Origin: Paracoccaceae bacterium
Lineage (GTDB): Bacteria; Pseudomonadota; Alphaproteobacteria; Rhodobacterales; Rhodobacteraceae
Reading direction: 5' to 3'
Assembly (NCBI GenBank): GCA_007134805.1
Contig: SLKB01000210.1
Coordinates: 1 to 9,697 of the forward strand
DNA: 9,697 bases
The translations under genes were made by a program, and so were the position numbers. The notes beneath the pieces were generated by a model. It ran no database searches. It saw only the letters and a list, made by a program, of their open reading frames with translations, and was not told where the DNA came from. Positions within the stretch are counted from its first letter, which is position 1. Each line of letters begins with the position of its first letter. This document shows, one piece after another, positions 1 to 6,792 of this stretch.

Positions 1-875
1 TCGCTTTCCAGAAGCTCCTTCATCTCGCTGCTGATCCCGGACAGGCCGAGCAGCCCGGAGTTTTCGTAGAGCGTCTCGCGGACCTCGGCCGGGGACATGC
101 CCCTGTCCTCGATCAGGTGCAGCACGATGCCGGGATCGAGCGCGCCCGACCGTTTGCCCATCGGCAGCCCGTCCAGAGCGGTCATGCCCATGGTCGTGGC
201 AATCGAGCGGCCCTCCCTGAGGGCGCACATGCTCACCCCATGCCCGAGATGCGCGACGATCACCCGGCCTTGAGCGATCTCCGGGGCGATCTGCGAGAGC
301 ACGCCTGCGACGTGATCGTAGGACAGACCGTGAAAGCCGTAGCGGCGGATGCCTGCCTCCGTCATGTCCTGCGGCAAGGCGAAGATCCGGTCGTTGCGGG
401 GCAGGGTTGCGTGAAAGGCCGTATCGAAACTGGCGACATGCGGGATGCCGGGAAAGCGGTCGCGCAGGTCCCGGATGGCGGCAAGGTTGTGCGGCTGGTG
501 GCCCGGTGCCAGCGGGCTCAGCGCCTCGAGGTCGGCGAGCACCTCCGCGGTGACGGCGACCGGCCCGCGATGGTCCGGCCCGCCGTGCACCACGCGATGC
601 GCAAAGGCCGCGATGTCGTCCTCGGCCAGCAGGTCGAGAACCCGCCCGGTCATCTCGCTGCGGGCGGCCTGCTGGGCCTCGTCGGGGGTGTCGGGCGGGG
701 TGAGCGTGCGCTCCTGCGCTCCGTCCGCATCGCGACGCTCGAAGATCATCGCCTCGGGCAGGCCGCGCAGGCTCATCCGCAGCCGCGGCTCGGTTGCGTC
801 GCCGGCGATGTCGAAGAGCGCGCAGCGAAGGCTCGAGGAGCCTGCATTGAAGGTCACGATGGTTCGGCCGGTCAT
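1..875 (-). CDS. ackA: Acetate/propionate-family kinase, 3' end beyond window
   Basis: Cytoplasmic kinase of the ASKHA fold that interconverts acetate (or a related short-chain acid) plus ATP with acyl phosphate plus ADP. The 291 visible residues show the N-terminal phosphate loop NAGSSSL (N10), HRVVHGG (R94), GHQPHN (H126), FDTAFH (D151), YGFHGLSY (H182), the second phosphate loop HLGHG (209-213) and LPMGKRSGALDPG (R242). These align with the known acetate kinase residues N7, R91, H123, D148, H180 and R241 of Methanosarcina thermophila. About 110 C-terminal residues of the usual roughly 400 lie outside the window. The ATG overlaps the stop of the upstream Pta gene (ATGA), with GAGG 7 nt before it, so translation is probably coupled. 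Odd point: the second loop is usually HLGNG or HLGSG, and here the fourth residue is His. Acetate, propionate or butyrate could be the substrate; sequence alone does not decide. Confidence 0.93.
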   Translation of the reverse strand, partial: MTGRTIVTFNAGSSSLRCALFDIAGDATEPRLRMSLRGLPEAMIFERRDADGAQERTLTPPDTPDEAQQAARSEMTGRVLDLLAEDDIAAFAHRVVHGGPDHRGPVAVTAEVLADLEALSPLAPGHQPHNLAAIRDLRDRFPGIPHVASFDTAFHATLPRNDRIFALPQDMTEAGIRRYGFHGLSYDHVAGVLSQIAPEIAQGRVIVAHLGHGVSMCALREGRSIATTMGMTALDGLPMGKRSGALDPGIVLHLIEDRGMSPAEVRETLYENSGLLGLSGISSEMKELLES

Positions 876-2278
876 TCCGCGTCCTCGTCGTCGTGCTCCG
901 TCCGTGTCGCCATGATTGCGGCCAGCGCGGCCGCGGCACGACGCTCGCGCGGGCTGTCGGCGCGGCTGGTCAGCGCAAGCGGCACCCGCGCACCGAGCGC
1001 AATGCCGGCAGCCTCGGCGCCGCCGAGATGGTCGAGGGCCTTGGCCAGGATGTTCCCCGCTTCGAGGTCGGGCGCGACAAGGATGTCGGCCCGCCCGGCC
1101 ACGCCCGACTCGATGCCCTTGATCCTTGCAGCCCGTTCCGAGATCGCGTTGTCGAGGGCCAGCGGGCCGTCCACCTCGGCGCCGGTGATCTCGCCCCGCT
1201 CGGCCATCTTGCACAGCGCGGCTGCGGCAGTGGTGGAGGGGAGTTCCTCGGTCACGGTCTCGACCGCCGAGAGCACGGCGACCTTCGGCCGCTTGACGCC
1301 GAGCGCCTGCGCAAGGCTCACCGCGTTGCATATGGTGTCGCGCAGGGTGGTGAGATCGGGTCTGATGTTCACCGCCGCATCGGTGACGAACAGCAGCCGC
1401 GGATGGCCGGGCAGATCCTCGACGAAGACATGGCTCAGGCGCCGACCCGTCCGCAACGCGGCCTGGGCGAGCACCGCCCGGAGCAGGGTTTCCGTCTGGG
1501 TGCTGCCCTTCATGATCGCCTTGCAATCCCCCTCTGCGGCCAGGGCGGCCGCCCTTTCGGCGGCGGCCGCGGCCGTGTCGACATCGATGGTCTCGATGCC
1601 GGAAAGCTCGAGGCCCTCTGCCTCGGCGGCCTTGCGAAGGCTGGCCGTCGGCGCGATCAGCACCGGCTCGACAAGGCCCGCCCGGGCACTGTCGAGAGCG
1701 CCGGCGAGGGACGGGCCATCGACCGGGTTGACCACGGCCATGCGTATCGGCCCGGCCTGCCGTGCGCGCGCCTCGATCTGCGCCAGCCGGTCGCCGAGAC
1801 CGTCTTCGCGGCGGGGAGCATCCGAGCCACCCTCCAGGCCCGCGCGCGGCCGGTGCGGCGGGATGACCTCGAACTCGCCCAGCAGGACCAGCGTCTCGCC
1901 CCCCTTCAGGCAGCGGACGTCGAGCGTCACCGTGCCGGACGCGGCGTCCCGCTCGGCGACGCGGACCTCGGCCAGCGCCTCGTCGCCTTCATCCAGCCTG
2001 CCCGAAAAGGTCAGGCCCACACCGCGCAACTGCGTGCCAGGGCCGGGCAGCCGCGTGAGGATCAGCGCGACAACAAGGCCCAAGGCGACGCCGCCCAGCG
2101 ACAGCGCCCTGCGGACATCGGGGTCGGCGGCCAGGTCGCGCTCTGCCGCCTCGCCGGTGACCTCGGCGGCGAAGGTCGCGAAGCCGCTCAGGTCCTCGCG
2201 GGTCATGCAGCGGCGAAGGCGCGCGGACCGGCCGACCTCGAGGCTGTCGACGAATTGGGCGTGCGTGGAGTGGCTCAT
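872..2278 (-). CDS. pta: MaoC-like domain fused to phosphate acetyl/butyryltransferase
   Basis: Predicted to convert acyl-CoA plus phosphate to acyl phosphate plus CoA, feeding the kinase encoded next. The protein has 468 residues in two parts. Residues about 8-140 are a MaoC-like hot-dog domain, recognised from TRLPGPGT (75-82) and the following beta-strand pattern. Residues about 160-460 are a phosphotransacylase domain with MKGSTQTETLLRAVL (256-270), FVTDAAVNI (297-305), and DGPLALDNAIS (370-380). The layout matches proteins annotated as bifunctional enoyl-CoA hydratase/phosphate acetyltransferase. The hydratase motif D-x-N-P-x-H is not conserved: the aligned stretch is TGEAAERDLA (41-50), so hydration activity is doubtful. 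The start at 2278 is chosen over an in-frame ATG at 2302 because AGGAAAGG sits just upstream. The gene lies 36 bp after phaC and overlaps the kinase by 4 bp. The C-terminus is acidic (EHDDEDAE). Substrate (acetyl, butyryl or 3-hydroxybutyryl-CoA) is unknown. Confidence 0.93.
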   Translation of the reverse strand: MSHSTHAQFVDSLEVGRSARLRRCMTREDLSGFATFAAEVTGEAAERDLAADPDVRRALSLGGVALGLVVALILTRLPGPGTQLRGVGLTFSGRLDEGDEALAEVRVAERDAASGTVTLDVRCLKGGETLVLLGEFEVIPPHRPRAGLEGGSDAPRREDGLGDRLAQIEARARQAGPIRMAVVNPVDGPSLAGALDSARAGLVEPVLIAPTASLRKAAEAEGLELSGIETIDVDTAAAAAERAAALAAEGDCKAIMKGSTQTETLLRAVLAQAALRTGRRLSHVFVEDLPGHPRLLFVTDAAVNIRPDLTTLRDTICNAVSLAQALGVKRPKVAVLSAVETVTEELPSTTAAAALCKMAERGEITGAEVDGPLALDNAISERAARIKGIESGVAGRADILVAPDLEAGNILAKALDHLGGAEAAGIALGARVPLALTSRADSPRERRAAAALAAIMATRTEHDDEDAE

Positions 2279-2280
2279 GT

Positions 2281-2288
2281 CCTTTCCT
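2281..2288 (-). promoter_or_regulatory. Ribosome binding site of the MaoC-Pta gene
   Basis: AGGAAAGG on the minus strand; its AGGA part lies 6 nt before the ATG at 2278. It decides the start against the ATG eight codons upstream, which would leave this site inside the coding sequence. Confidence 0.7.
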
Positions 2289-2314
2289 GATCTGTGGCAC
2301 ATGCTGCCGCTCCG

Positions 2315-4270
2315 TCAGCGCTGCAAGACGTAGGAGCCGGGGGCATCCTTCATCGCGCGACGGCGCCCGTCACTGGTGCCCATCGAGGGGGGCGCGGCCT
2401 CGCCGCTGGAGCGTTCCGTCAGCCATTCGGCCAGCGCCGGCCACCAGGAGCCGTCGCGGTGCTCGGCCGCGGCCTTCCAGGCCTCCGGCGAGGCATGGCG
2501 GTCGCCGGCTTCCGACGTGAGGATGTGGTACTCGCGGCCCTTGTGGCCGGGCTCGCTGACGATTCCGGCGTTGTGCCCGCCGTTAGTGAGCGCGAATGTC
2601 ACGGCGGTGTCGGTGAGCAGATGGATCTTGTAGACTGAGCGCCACGGCGCGATGTGGTCGGACGTGGTCGAGACGCAGAACACCGGCACGTCCATGTCGG
2701 ACAGGATGACCGGCTTGCCGTTCAGACGGTATTTGCCCGTGGCCAGTTCGTTGCCCAGGAAGATCCGGCGCAGATAGTCGCTGTGCATCCGGTAGGGCAT
2801 CCGCGTCGCATCGGCGTTCCAGGCCAGCAGGTCGAACATCTCCTGCCGCCGGCCGAGCAGGTATTCGTGCACATAGCGCGACCAGATCAGGTCGGCCGAG
2901 CGCAGCAGCTGGAAGGCCCCGGCCATCTGCCGGGTGTCGAGATAGCCCTGATCCCACATCATGTTCTCGAGGAAGGCGACCTCGCTTTCGCTGATGAAGA
3001 GCTGCAGTTCGCCCGCGTCCTCGAAATCGGTCTGGGTGGCAAACAGCGTCAGGCTGGCCAGGCGGTCATCGCTGTCGCGCCCCATCTGCGCCGCCTTGGC
3101 CGACATCAGCGTGCCGCCAAGGCAATAGCCGATGGCGTGCATCTTGCGATCGGGCACGATCTCCGACACCGCGTCGAGGGCCTCCGCCACGGCGGCGAAA
3201 TAGTCGTCAAGGCCCATCTCCCGGTCCTCGGCGGTGGGGTTTCGCCACGATATCATGAAGACCGTGAAGCCCTGTTCGACCAGGTATTTCACCAGCGAAT
3301 TGTGCGGGCTCAGATCGAGGATGTAGTATTTCATGATCCAGGCTGGAACGATCAGGATTGGCTCGGCCTTCACCTTCTTCGACTGTGGCGCATACTGGAT
3401 GAGTTCCAGAAGCCTGTTGCGGAACACCACCTTGCCCGGCGTGGTGGCGACGTCGCGGCCGGGCAGGAACTCCTCGCTGCCCACCGGCGGCTTGCCCGAG
3501 ATAGCCCGCTCCCAGTCCTCGATGAAGTGCTGTGCGCCGCGCAGGAGGTTCATGCCGCCTTCGCGCATGGTCTGCGCCGCGACCTCGGGGTTGGTGGCGA
3601 CGAAGTTCGAGGGTGCCACGGTGTCGAGCATCTGCCGGCTGATGAAAGAGACGACCTGCTCCTGCCGCCGGGTCAGGCCATCGATATCGCAGGCGGTGTT
3701 GTACCACCATTGCTGCGTCAGCAGGAAACCCTGCGAGATCATGTTGTAGGGCCAGCGCTTCCAGCCCTCGTGCTCGAACCGGCTGTCATGCGGCAAGGGC
3801 TCGATGCAGGGAGCGGCATCGGGGTTGGCGGCGAGTGTGCCGGCATGCACGCCGAGGCGCGTCGCCTTGCGTGCGGCCTTCTCCATCAGCTGCAGCTGCT
3901 TTCCGGGCGAGCCCATGAGGTGCACCCACCATGTGAACAGGGTCGACGACACCCCAAAAGGCGTGACGCCGAGCGTGAACCGGGCAAGATGCGCGTTCGC
4001 GGCCCGGTCCAGGCTCTTGGTGCTGTAGCGGTCGGGCGCGTCAAAGGGCGAGGTGTGATCGATCTCCGGCGGCTCGGCATCCAGCCCGCAGCGATGTTCC
4101 CGGCTTTGGGGTGGCTCGGCCGTGTCGGAGCCCGTATCGGCGCTCGTGTCGGCGCCCTTGTCACGGGCCGTGTCGGAGCCCGTTTTAGGGCCCGTGTCGG
4201 GTTCGGGGGGCCGCGCGCTGCGGACCTCCCCGGCTTTTGATTCTCGCGTCTTCACTCTGGTGTCGGACAT
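2315..4270 (-). CDS. phaC: Class I poly(R)-3-hydroxyalkanoate synthase PhaC
   Basis: Polymerises (R)-3-hydroxybutyryl-CoA into PHB with release of CoA, at the granule surface. The 651-residue protein has the alpha/beta-hydrolase fold with the PHA synthase lipase-like box GYCLGGT (381-387), giving nucleophile C383. The rest of the triad is D538 (TTSDHIAPW) and H566 (NGGHNAGI). Other class I hallmarks are ILIVPAWIMKYYILDL (305-320), MISWRNPT (339-346) and the C-terminal APGSYVLQR. Residues about 1-70 are a non-conserved hydrophilic tail with a Thr/Asp/Gly repeat, which makes this synthase longer than the roughly 590-residue Cupriavidus enzyme. The ATG at 4270 is preferred because AGAAGGA precedes it by 9 nt and the reading frame upstream of it runs into phaB on the same strand with no synthase character. 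It lies 44 bp downstream of phaB and 36 bp upstream of the MaoC-Pta gene. Class III is excluded because the subunit is full length and no phaE is present. Confidence 0.97.
   Translation of the reverse strand: MSDTRVKTRESKAGEVRSARPPEPDTGPKTGSDTARDKGADTSADTGSDTAEPPQSREHRCGLDAEPPEIDHTSPFDAPDRYSTKSLDRAANAHLARFTLGVTPFGVSSTLFTWWVHLMGSPGKQLQLMEKAARKATRLGVHAGTLAANPDAAPCIEPLPHDSRFEHEGWKRWPYNMISQGFLLTQQWWYNTACDIDGLTRRQEQVVSFISRQMLDTVAPSNFVATNPEVAAQTMREGGMNLLRGAQHFIEDWERAISGKPPVGSEEFLPGRDVATTPGKVVFRNRLLELIQYAPQSKKVKAEPILIVPAWIMKYYILDLSPHNSLVKYLVEQGFTVFMISWRNPTAEDREMGLDDYFAAVAEALDAVSEIVPDRKMHAIGYCLGGTLMSAKAAQMGRDSDDRLASLTLFATQTDFEDAGELQLFISESEVAFLENMMWDQGYLDTRQMAGAFQLLRSADLIWSRYVHEYLLGRRQEMFDLLAWNADATRMPYRMHSDYLRRIFLGNELATGKYRLNGKPVILSDMDVPVFCVSTTSDHIAPWRSVYKIHLLTDTAVTFALTNGGHNAGIVSEPGHKGREYHILTSEAGDRHASPEAWKAAAEHRDGSWWPALAEWLTERSSGEAAPPSMGTSDGRRRAMKDAPGSYVLQR
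4118..4183 (-). repeat. Direct repeat in the phaC N-terminal tail
   Basis: An 18-bp sequence, ggccgtgtcggagcccgt on the plus strand, occurs at 4118-4135 and identically at 4166-4183, 48 bp apart. Diverged partial copies (gtgtcggcgccc near 4147, cccgtgtcggg near 4191) lie between or beside them. The spacing is a multiple of three, so the repeat encodes TGSDTA twice (residues 30-35 and 46-51) with related GADTSADT between. Slippage or duplication in a disordered linker is the likely origin. Confidence 0.75.
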
Positions 4271-4279
4271 GAATGATGG

Positions 4280-4286
4280 TCCTTCT
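4280..4286 (-). promoter_or_regulatory. Ribosome binding site of phaC
   Basis: AGAAGGA on the minus strand, 9 nt before the ATG at 4270. It fixes the phaC start; the alternative in-frame ATG at 4597 lies deep inside phaB. Confidence 0.6.
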
Positions 4287-4314
4287 GGGTTCGATGTCTC
4301 GCGCGCCCGGGCCA

Positions 4315-5046
4315 CTAGCCCATACGCAGGCCGCCGCTGACATGCAGCGTGACCCCGGTGACGAAGGCGGCGGCGTCGGAGGCGAGAAACCGGACGCACT
4401 CGCCGATCTCCTGCGGCTCGGCCAGCCGTGACTGGGGCACCGTTTCGAGAATGTGCTCGAGAATCTTCTCGGGCATCGCCCGCACCATTGCGGTGTCGGC
4501 ATAGCCCGGGGCGATGGCGTTCACCGTGATGCCCTTGCCGGCGCTTTCGCGGGCAAGGGCACGGGTGAACCCCTCGACCCCCGCCTTTGCCGCGCAATAG
4601 TTGGTCTGGCCGGCCTGACCGCGCGCCGCATTCACCGACGAGACGTTGATGATCCGCCCGAATGCGCGGTCGCGCATGCCGCCGATGACATGCCGGGTGA
4701 CGTTGAACATCGACCCCAGATCGACCCGGACCACGGCCTCCCAGTCCTCAAGATCCATCTTGTGGAACATGCCGTCGCGGTGCACGCCGGCATTGTTGAC
4801 GAGGATGTCGATCGGGCCGACCGCCTCCTCCACCTTGGCCACACCGCGGGCGCAGGCGTCGAAATCCGATACGTCCCACTCGAAGACCGGGATGCCCGTC
4901 TCGCGTCCGAACGCCTCTGCCGTCTCGCCGCCGTCCAGATGCGCGGCCGCGACGGTGATCCCGGCCTCTGCCAGCGCACGCGAGGTGGCGGCGCCAAGGC
5001 CCTGCACGCCCCCCGTGACCAGTGCCGTGCGTTTGCTGCTTGCCAT
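4315..5046 (-). CDS. phaB: Acetoacetyl-CoA reductase PhaB (SDR family)
   Basis: Reduces acetoacetyl-CoA to (R)-3-hydroxybutyryl-CoA, the PHB monomer. It is a 243-residue classical short-chain dehydrogenase with TGGVQGLG (11-18) for cofactor binding, NNAG (84-87), and the catalytic S137, Y150 and K154 in NVSSVNAARGQAGQTNYCAAKAG. The SSVN..G..GQTNY pattern, APGYADTAMV and the GGLRMG C-terminus are typical of PhaB and separate it from FabG. H36 stands where NAD-preferring relatives have Asp at the end of beta-2, consistent with NADPH use (inference). The position of the SDR tetrad Asn is D109 (VVRVDLGSMFN); I recall Asp there in other alphaproteobacterial PhaB proteins, so I do not treat it as a defect. 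AAGGAG precedes the ATG by 6 nt. The gene sits 36 bp after phaA and 44 bp before phaC, completing the phaABC set. Confidence 0.95.
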   Translation of the reverse strand: MASSKRTALVTGGVQGLGAATSRALAEAGITVAAAHLDGGETAEAFGRETGIPVFEWDVSDFDACARGVAKVEEAVGPIDILVNNAGVHRDGMFHKMDLEDWEAVVRVDLGSMFNVTRHVIGGMRDRAFGRIINVSSVNAARGQAGQTNYCAAKAGVEGFTRALARESAGKGITVNAIAPGYADTAMVRAMPEKILEHILETVPQSRLAEPQEIGECVRFLASDAAAFVTGVTLHVSGGLRMG

Positions 5047-5082
5047 ATGAATCTCCTTTTCGCTGATCGTGCCGATGCCCGC

Positions 5083-6270
5083 TTACGTCGGGCGTTCGAG
5101 CAGCAGCGCGATGCCCTGTCCGCCGCCGATGCACAGCGTCACCAGTCCGCGCCCGAGCCCGTCGCGCGCCATCGAATGCATCAGCCGCGTCGCAAGGATC
5201 GCGCCCGTCGCGCCGATCGGATGGCCCAGCGCGATGGCCCCGCCCTCGACGTTGACGACGTCTTCGGACAGCCCCAGCTCGCGGGTCAGGGCGATGGCGA
5301 TGGCCGCGAAGGCCTCGTTGACCTCGGCGCGCTCGATGTCGCCGATGCGCCAGCCCGCGCGATCGAGCGCCTGCTGCACCGCCGGCACGGGGCCCAGGCC
5401 GAACATGCCCGGTTCCACGGCGCCGACCCCGACAGCCACCAGCCGGGCCGCGACCTCCAGCCCGTGCTCCTCGGCGAACGCGGGCGTGGCGACCAGCATG
5501 GCGGCTGCGGCCGCATTCAGACCCGGCGCATTGCCCGCCGTGATCGTTCCATCCTTGCGGAACGCAGAGCGGAGCTTGGCCAGCCCCGACTCGGTCGCGT
5601 CGGGGCGGTTGGCCTCGTCGGTGTCGAACGCCGTCTCGCCGGACTTGTCCCTGACCGTGACCGGCACGATTTCGGCCTTGAAATGCCCGGCCTCCTGGGC
5701 CTTGGCAAAGCGCTGCTGCGACCGGGCCGCCCAGGCATCCTGCGCCTCGCGCGAGATGTCGTGCGATGCCACCAGATCCTCGGTGTGCCAGCCCGAATGC
5801 TCGCCCGAGAAGGCGTCGTTGAGCCCGTCGCGCAGGGTCGCATCGACCAGCGTGCCCGGCCCCATGCGATAGCCCCAGCGGGCGCGGGCGAGCAGGTAGG
5901 GCCCCTGATCCATGTTCTCCATGCCCCCGGCGATCATGCAGCGCGCCTGGCCCAGCCAGACCTCCTGCGCGGCGGTCGCGATGGCCTGCGCGCCCGATCC
6001 GCAGACACGGTTCACCGTCAACGCCGGCACGATGGTGGGCAGGCCGCCCCGCAGAGCCGCCTGACGTGCCGGGTTCATGCCTGCGCCGGCAGTCACGACC
6101 TGGCCCATGACCACGCCATCCACGAGCCCCGGGTCGAGTTCGGTCTGGCGGATGATCTCCTCCACCACCGTCGCGCCCAGCGCGGTGGCCGGCATGTCCT
6201 TCAACGAGCCGCCGAATCGCCCGACGGCGGTGCGACGTGGATGACAGAGAACTGCCTCGTTCTGGGGCAT
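5083..6270 (-). CDS. phaA: Acetyl-CoA acetyltransferase (beta-ketothiolase) PhaA
   Basis: Condenses two acetyl-CoA to acetoacetyl-CoA, the first step of PHB synthesis. The 395-residue length fits biosynthetic thiolases. Visible motifs are NRVCGSGAQAI with nucleophile C90, GGMENMDQGPYL, NEAFA, GGAIALGHPIGATGA with H350, and CIGGGQGIA with C380. One deviation is TAGNAPGLNAAAAAML, where the common form reads G-x-N-D-G-A; the effect is unknown. The start at 6270 is chosen because GGAGG lies 8 nt upstream and the protein then begins MPQNEAVLCHPRRTAVG as thiolases do. An in-frame ATG at 6351 would add 27 residues of low-complexity sequence. First gene of the minus-strand operon, so its promoter should lie in the spacer above 6270. 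In principle it could also act in degradation or in another thiolase pathway, but the phaB and phaC neighbours argue for PHB. Confidence 0.95.
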   Translation of the reverse strand: MPQNEAVLCHPRRTAVGRFGGSLKDMPATALGATVVEEIIRQTELDPGLVDGVVMGQVVTAGAGMNPARQAALRGGLPTIVPALTVNRVCGSGAQAIATAAQEVWLGQARCMIAGGMENMDQGPYLLARARWGYRMGPGTLVDATLRDGLNDAFSGEHSGWHTEDLVASHDISREAQDAWAARSQQRFAKAQEAGHFKAEIVPVTVRDKSGETAFDTDEANRPDATESGLAKLRSAFRKDGTITAGNAPGLNAAAAAMLVATPAFAEEHGLEVAARLVAVGVGAVEPGMFGLGPVPAVQQALDRAGWRIGDIERAEVNEAFAAIAIALTRELGLSEDVVNVEGGAIALGHPIGATGAILATRLMHSMARDGLGRGLVTLCIGGGQGIALLLERPT

Positions 6271-6278
6271 CGGGATTG

Positions 6279-6283
6279 CCTCC
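6279..6283 (-). promoter_or_regulatory. Ribosome binding site of phaA
   Basis: GGAGG on the minus strand, 8 nt before the ATG at 6270. It decides the thiolase start against the upstream in-frame ATG at 6351. Confidence 0.65.
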
Positions 6284-6287
6284 GTTT

Positions 6288-6296
6288 CTGCTGCAG
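6288..6296. promoter_or_regulatory. CTGC-T-GCAG palindrome upstream of phaA
   Basis: A perfect CTGC/GCAG inverted pair with a 1-nt spacer, 17 bp upstream of the phaA ATG. PhaR of Paracoccus is known to bind CTGC-N3/4-GCAG; the spacer here is shorter, so a PhaR site is only a weak possibility. Such short palindromes also arise by chance. Confidence 0.2.
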
Positions 6297-6451
6297 GTTT
6301 CGATCGATCACCGGCGCCTTTCGGGCCGGGGTCCGTGCGGACAGTGACCATTGCGGGCCGCGCCCCGGCGGCCGCGAGGCGACGGCTCCTGAACGCCAGA
6401 CACCGTCGGCCGGTTGCTGCACCGGCGAAAAGAATGCCATCGCATCAGCTC

Positions 6452-6490
6452 CATCCGGCCATCCGGCCATCCGGTCCGTCCGGCCATCCG
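6452..6490. repeat. Short tandem repeat, 8-bp unit CATCCGGC
   Basis: Units catccggc (6452-6459), catccggc (6460-6467) and catccggt (6468-6475) are followed by a diverged 9-bp unit ccgtccggc and the start of another, catccg. The array lies 180-220 bp upstream of the phaA start. It may vary in copy number by slippage. Confidence 0.7.
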
Positions 6491-6513
6491 AGTCGATGGT
6501 CTCTGGCTCTCTT

Positions 6514-6530
6514 TCTGGTCCAATACCAGA
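6514..6530. promoter_or_regulatory. Candidate operator TCTGGT-N5-ACCAGA
   Basis: A perfect 6-bp inverted repeat, TCTGGTCCAATACCAGA, about 245 bp upstream of the phaA ATG. The TGGT...ACCA half-sites resemble those of FadR-type GntR regulators, although their classic operators have a 3-nt spacer rather than 5. It stands in the least GC-rich part of the spacer, where a promoter is most likely. No regulator gene is present in the window to pair with it. Confidence 0.35.
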
Positions 6531-6602
6531 TGGATGCATGCTGTTTCCTTCCGCCACGACGGGTGTCTGCGCAAAAGCTGACCCGCTTTCGCTGCACCTG
6601 CA

Positions 6603-6616
6603 TTAACGCCTGTTAA
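6603..6616. promoter_or_regulatory. Candidate operator TTAAC-N4-GTTAA
   Basis: TTAACGCCTGTTAA is a perfect 5-bp inverted repeat with a 4-nt spacer. AT-rich dyads are rare in this GC-rich region, which makes it more notable than its length suggests. It could be a regulator binding site or part of a divergent promoter; the sequence does not tell which. Confidence 0.3.
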
Positions 6617-6682
6617 AGACGCCTGCGCCTGCAGCTGGCTAGGTGGACCGCAGCAAAGAAGTGATCAGGAGGCGGCCCCGAA

Positions 6683-6708
6683 ATGATGATCGAGAATGAT
6701 GGTCGAGG
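6683..6708 (+). repeat. Two-copy 13-bp imperfect tandem repeat
   Basis: atgatgatcgaga (6683-6695) is followed directly by atgatggtcgagg (6696-6708), with two mismatches. The repeat starts at the ATG of the doubtful 6683-7108 reading frame, just after AGGAGG. Confidence 0.55.
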
Positions 6709-6768
6709 CAGGTCTTTCCGTCGGTCGGCCCATCGAGAGCCCTGGGTGAGCGTACTCCCGGTCCTTCG

Positions 6769-6792
6769 GCCTCGGCCGGGCCCGGCTCAGGC
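6769..6792. repeat. Interrupted GC palindrome in spacer
   Basis: A perfect 12-bp palindrome gccgggcccggc (6775-6786) is flanked, after two unpaired positions on each side, by gcct and aggc. The whole 24-bp element is nearly self-complementary. It has no loop, so it is not a good intrinsic terminator; it could be a protein site or a chance feature of GC-rich DNA. Confidence 0.4.

Noticed and set aside
117..2333. Long plus-strand open frames opposite the kinase and MaoC-Pta genes
   Set aside because: Arg/Ala/Ser-rich translations without motifs, exactly antisense to recognised enzymes; normal shadows in GC-rich DNA.
2654..4240. 528-codon plus-strand open frame opposite phaC
   Set aside because: The minus strand has an unmistakable PhaC with its catalytic triad; the plus frame has no recognisable domain.
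4718..4720. PhaB D109 at the usual SDR Asn position as a sign of inactivity
   Set aside because: Ser, Tyr and Lys are intact, and I recall Asp at this place in other alphaproteobacterial PhaB enzymes.
6271..6351. Longer phaA start at 6351
   Set aside because: Adds 27 residues not seen in thiolases and would bury the good ribosome binding site at 6279-6283.
6201..6557. 118-codon minus-strand frame overlapping the phaA start
   Set aside because: Out of phase with phaA, no motif, poor codon bias, and overlaps a certain gene.
4453..6606. 717-codon plus-strand open frame opposite phaB and phaA
   Set aside because: Spans two clearly real minus-strand genes and has His/Arg/Asp-rich low-information sequence.
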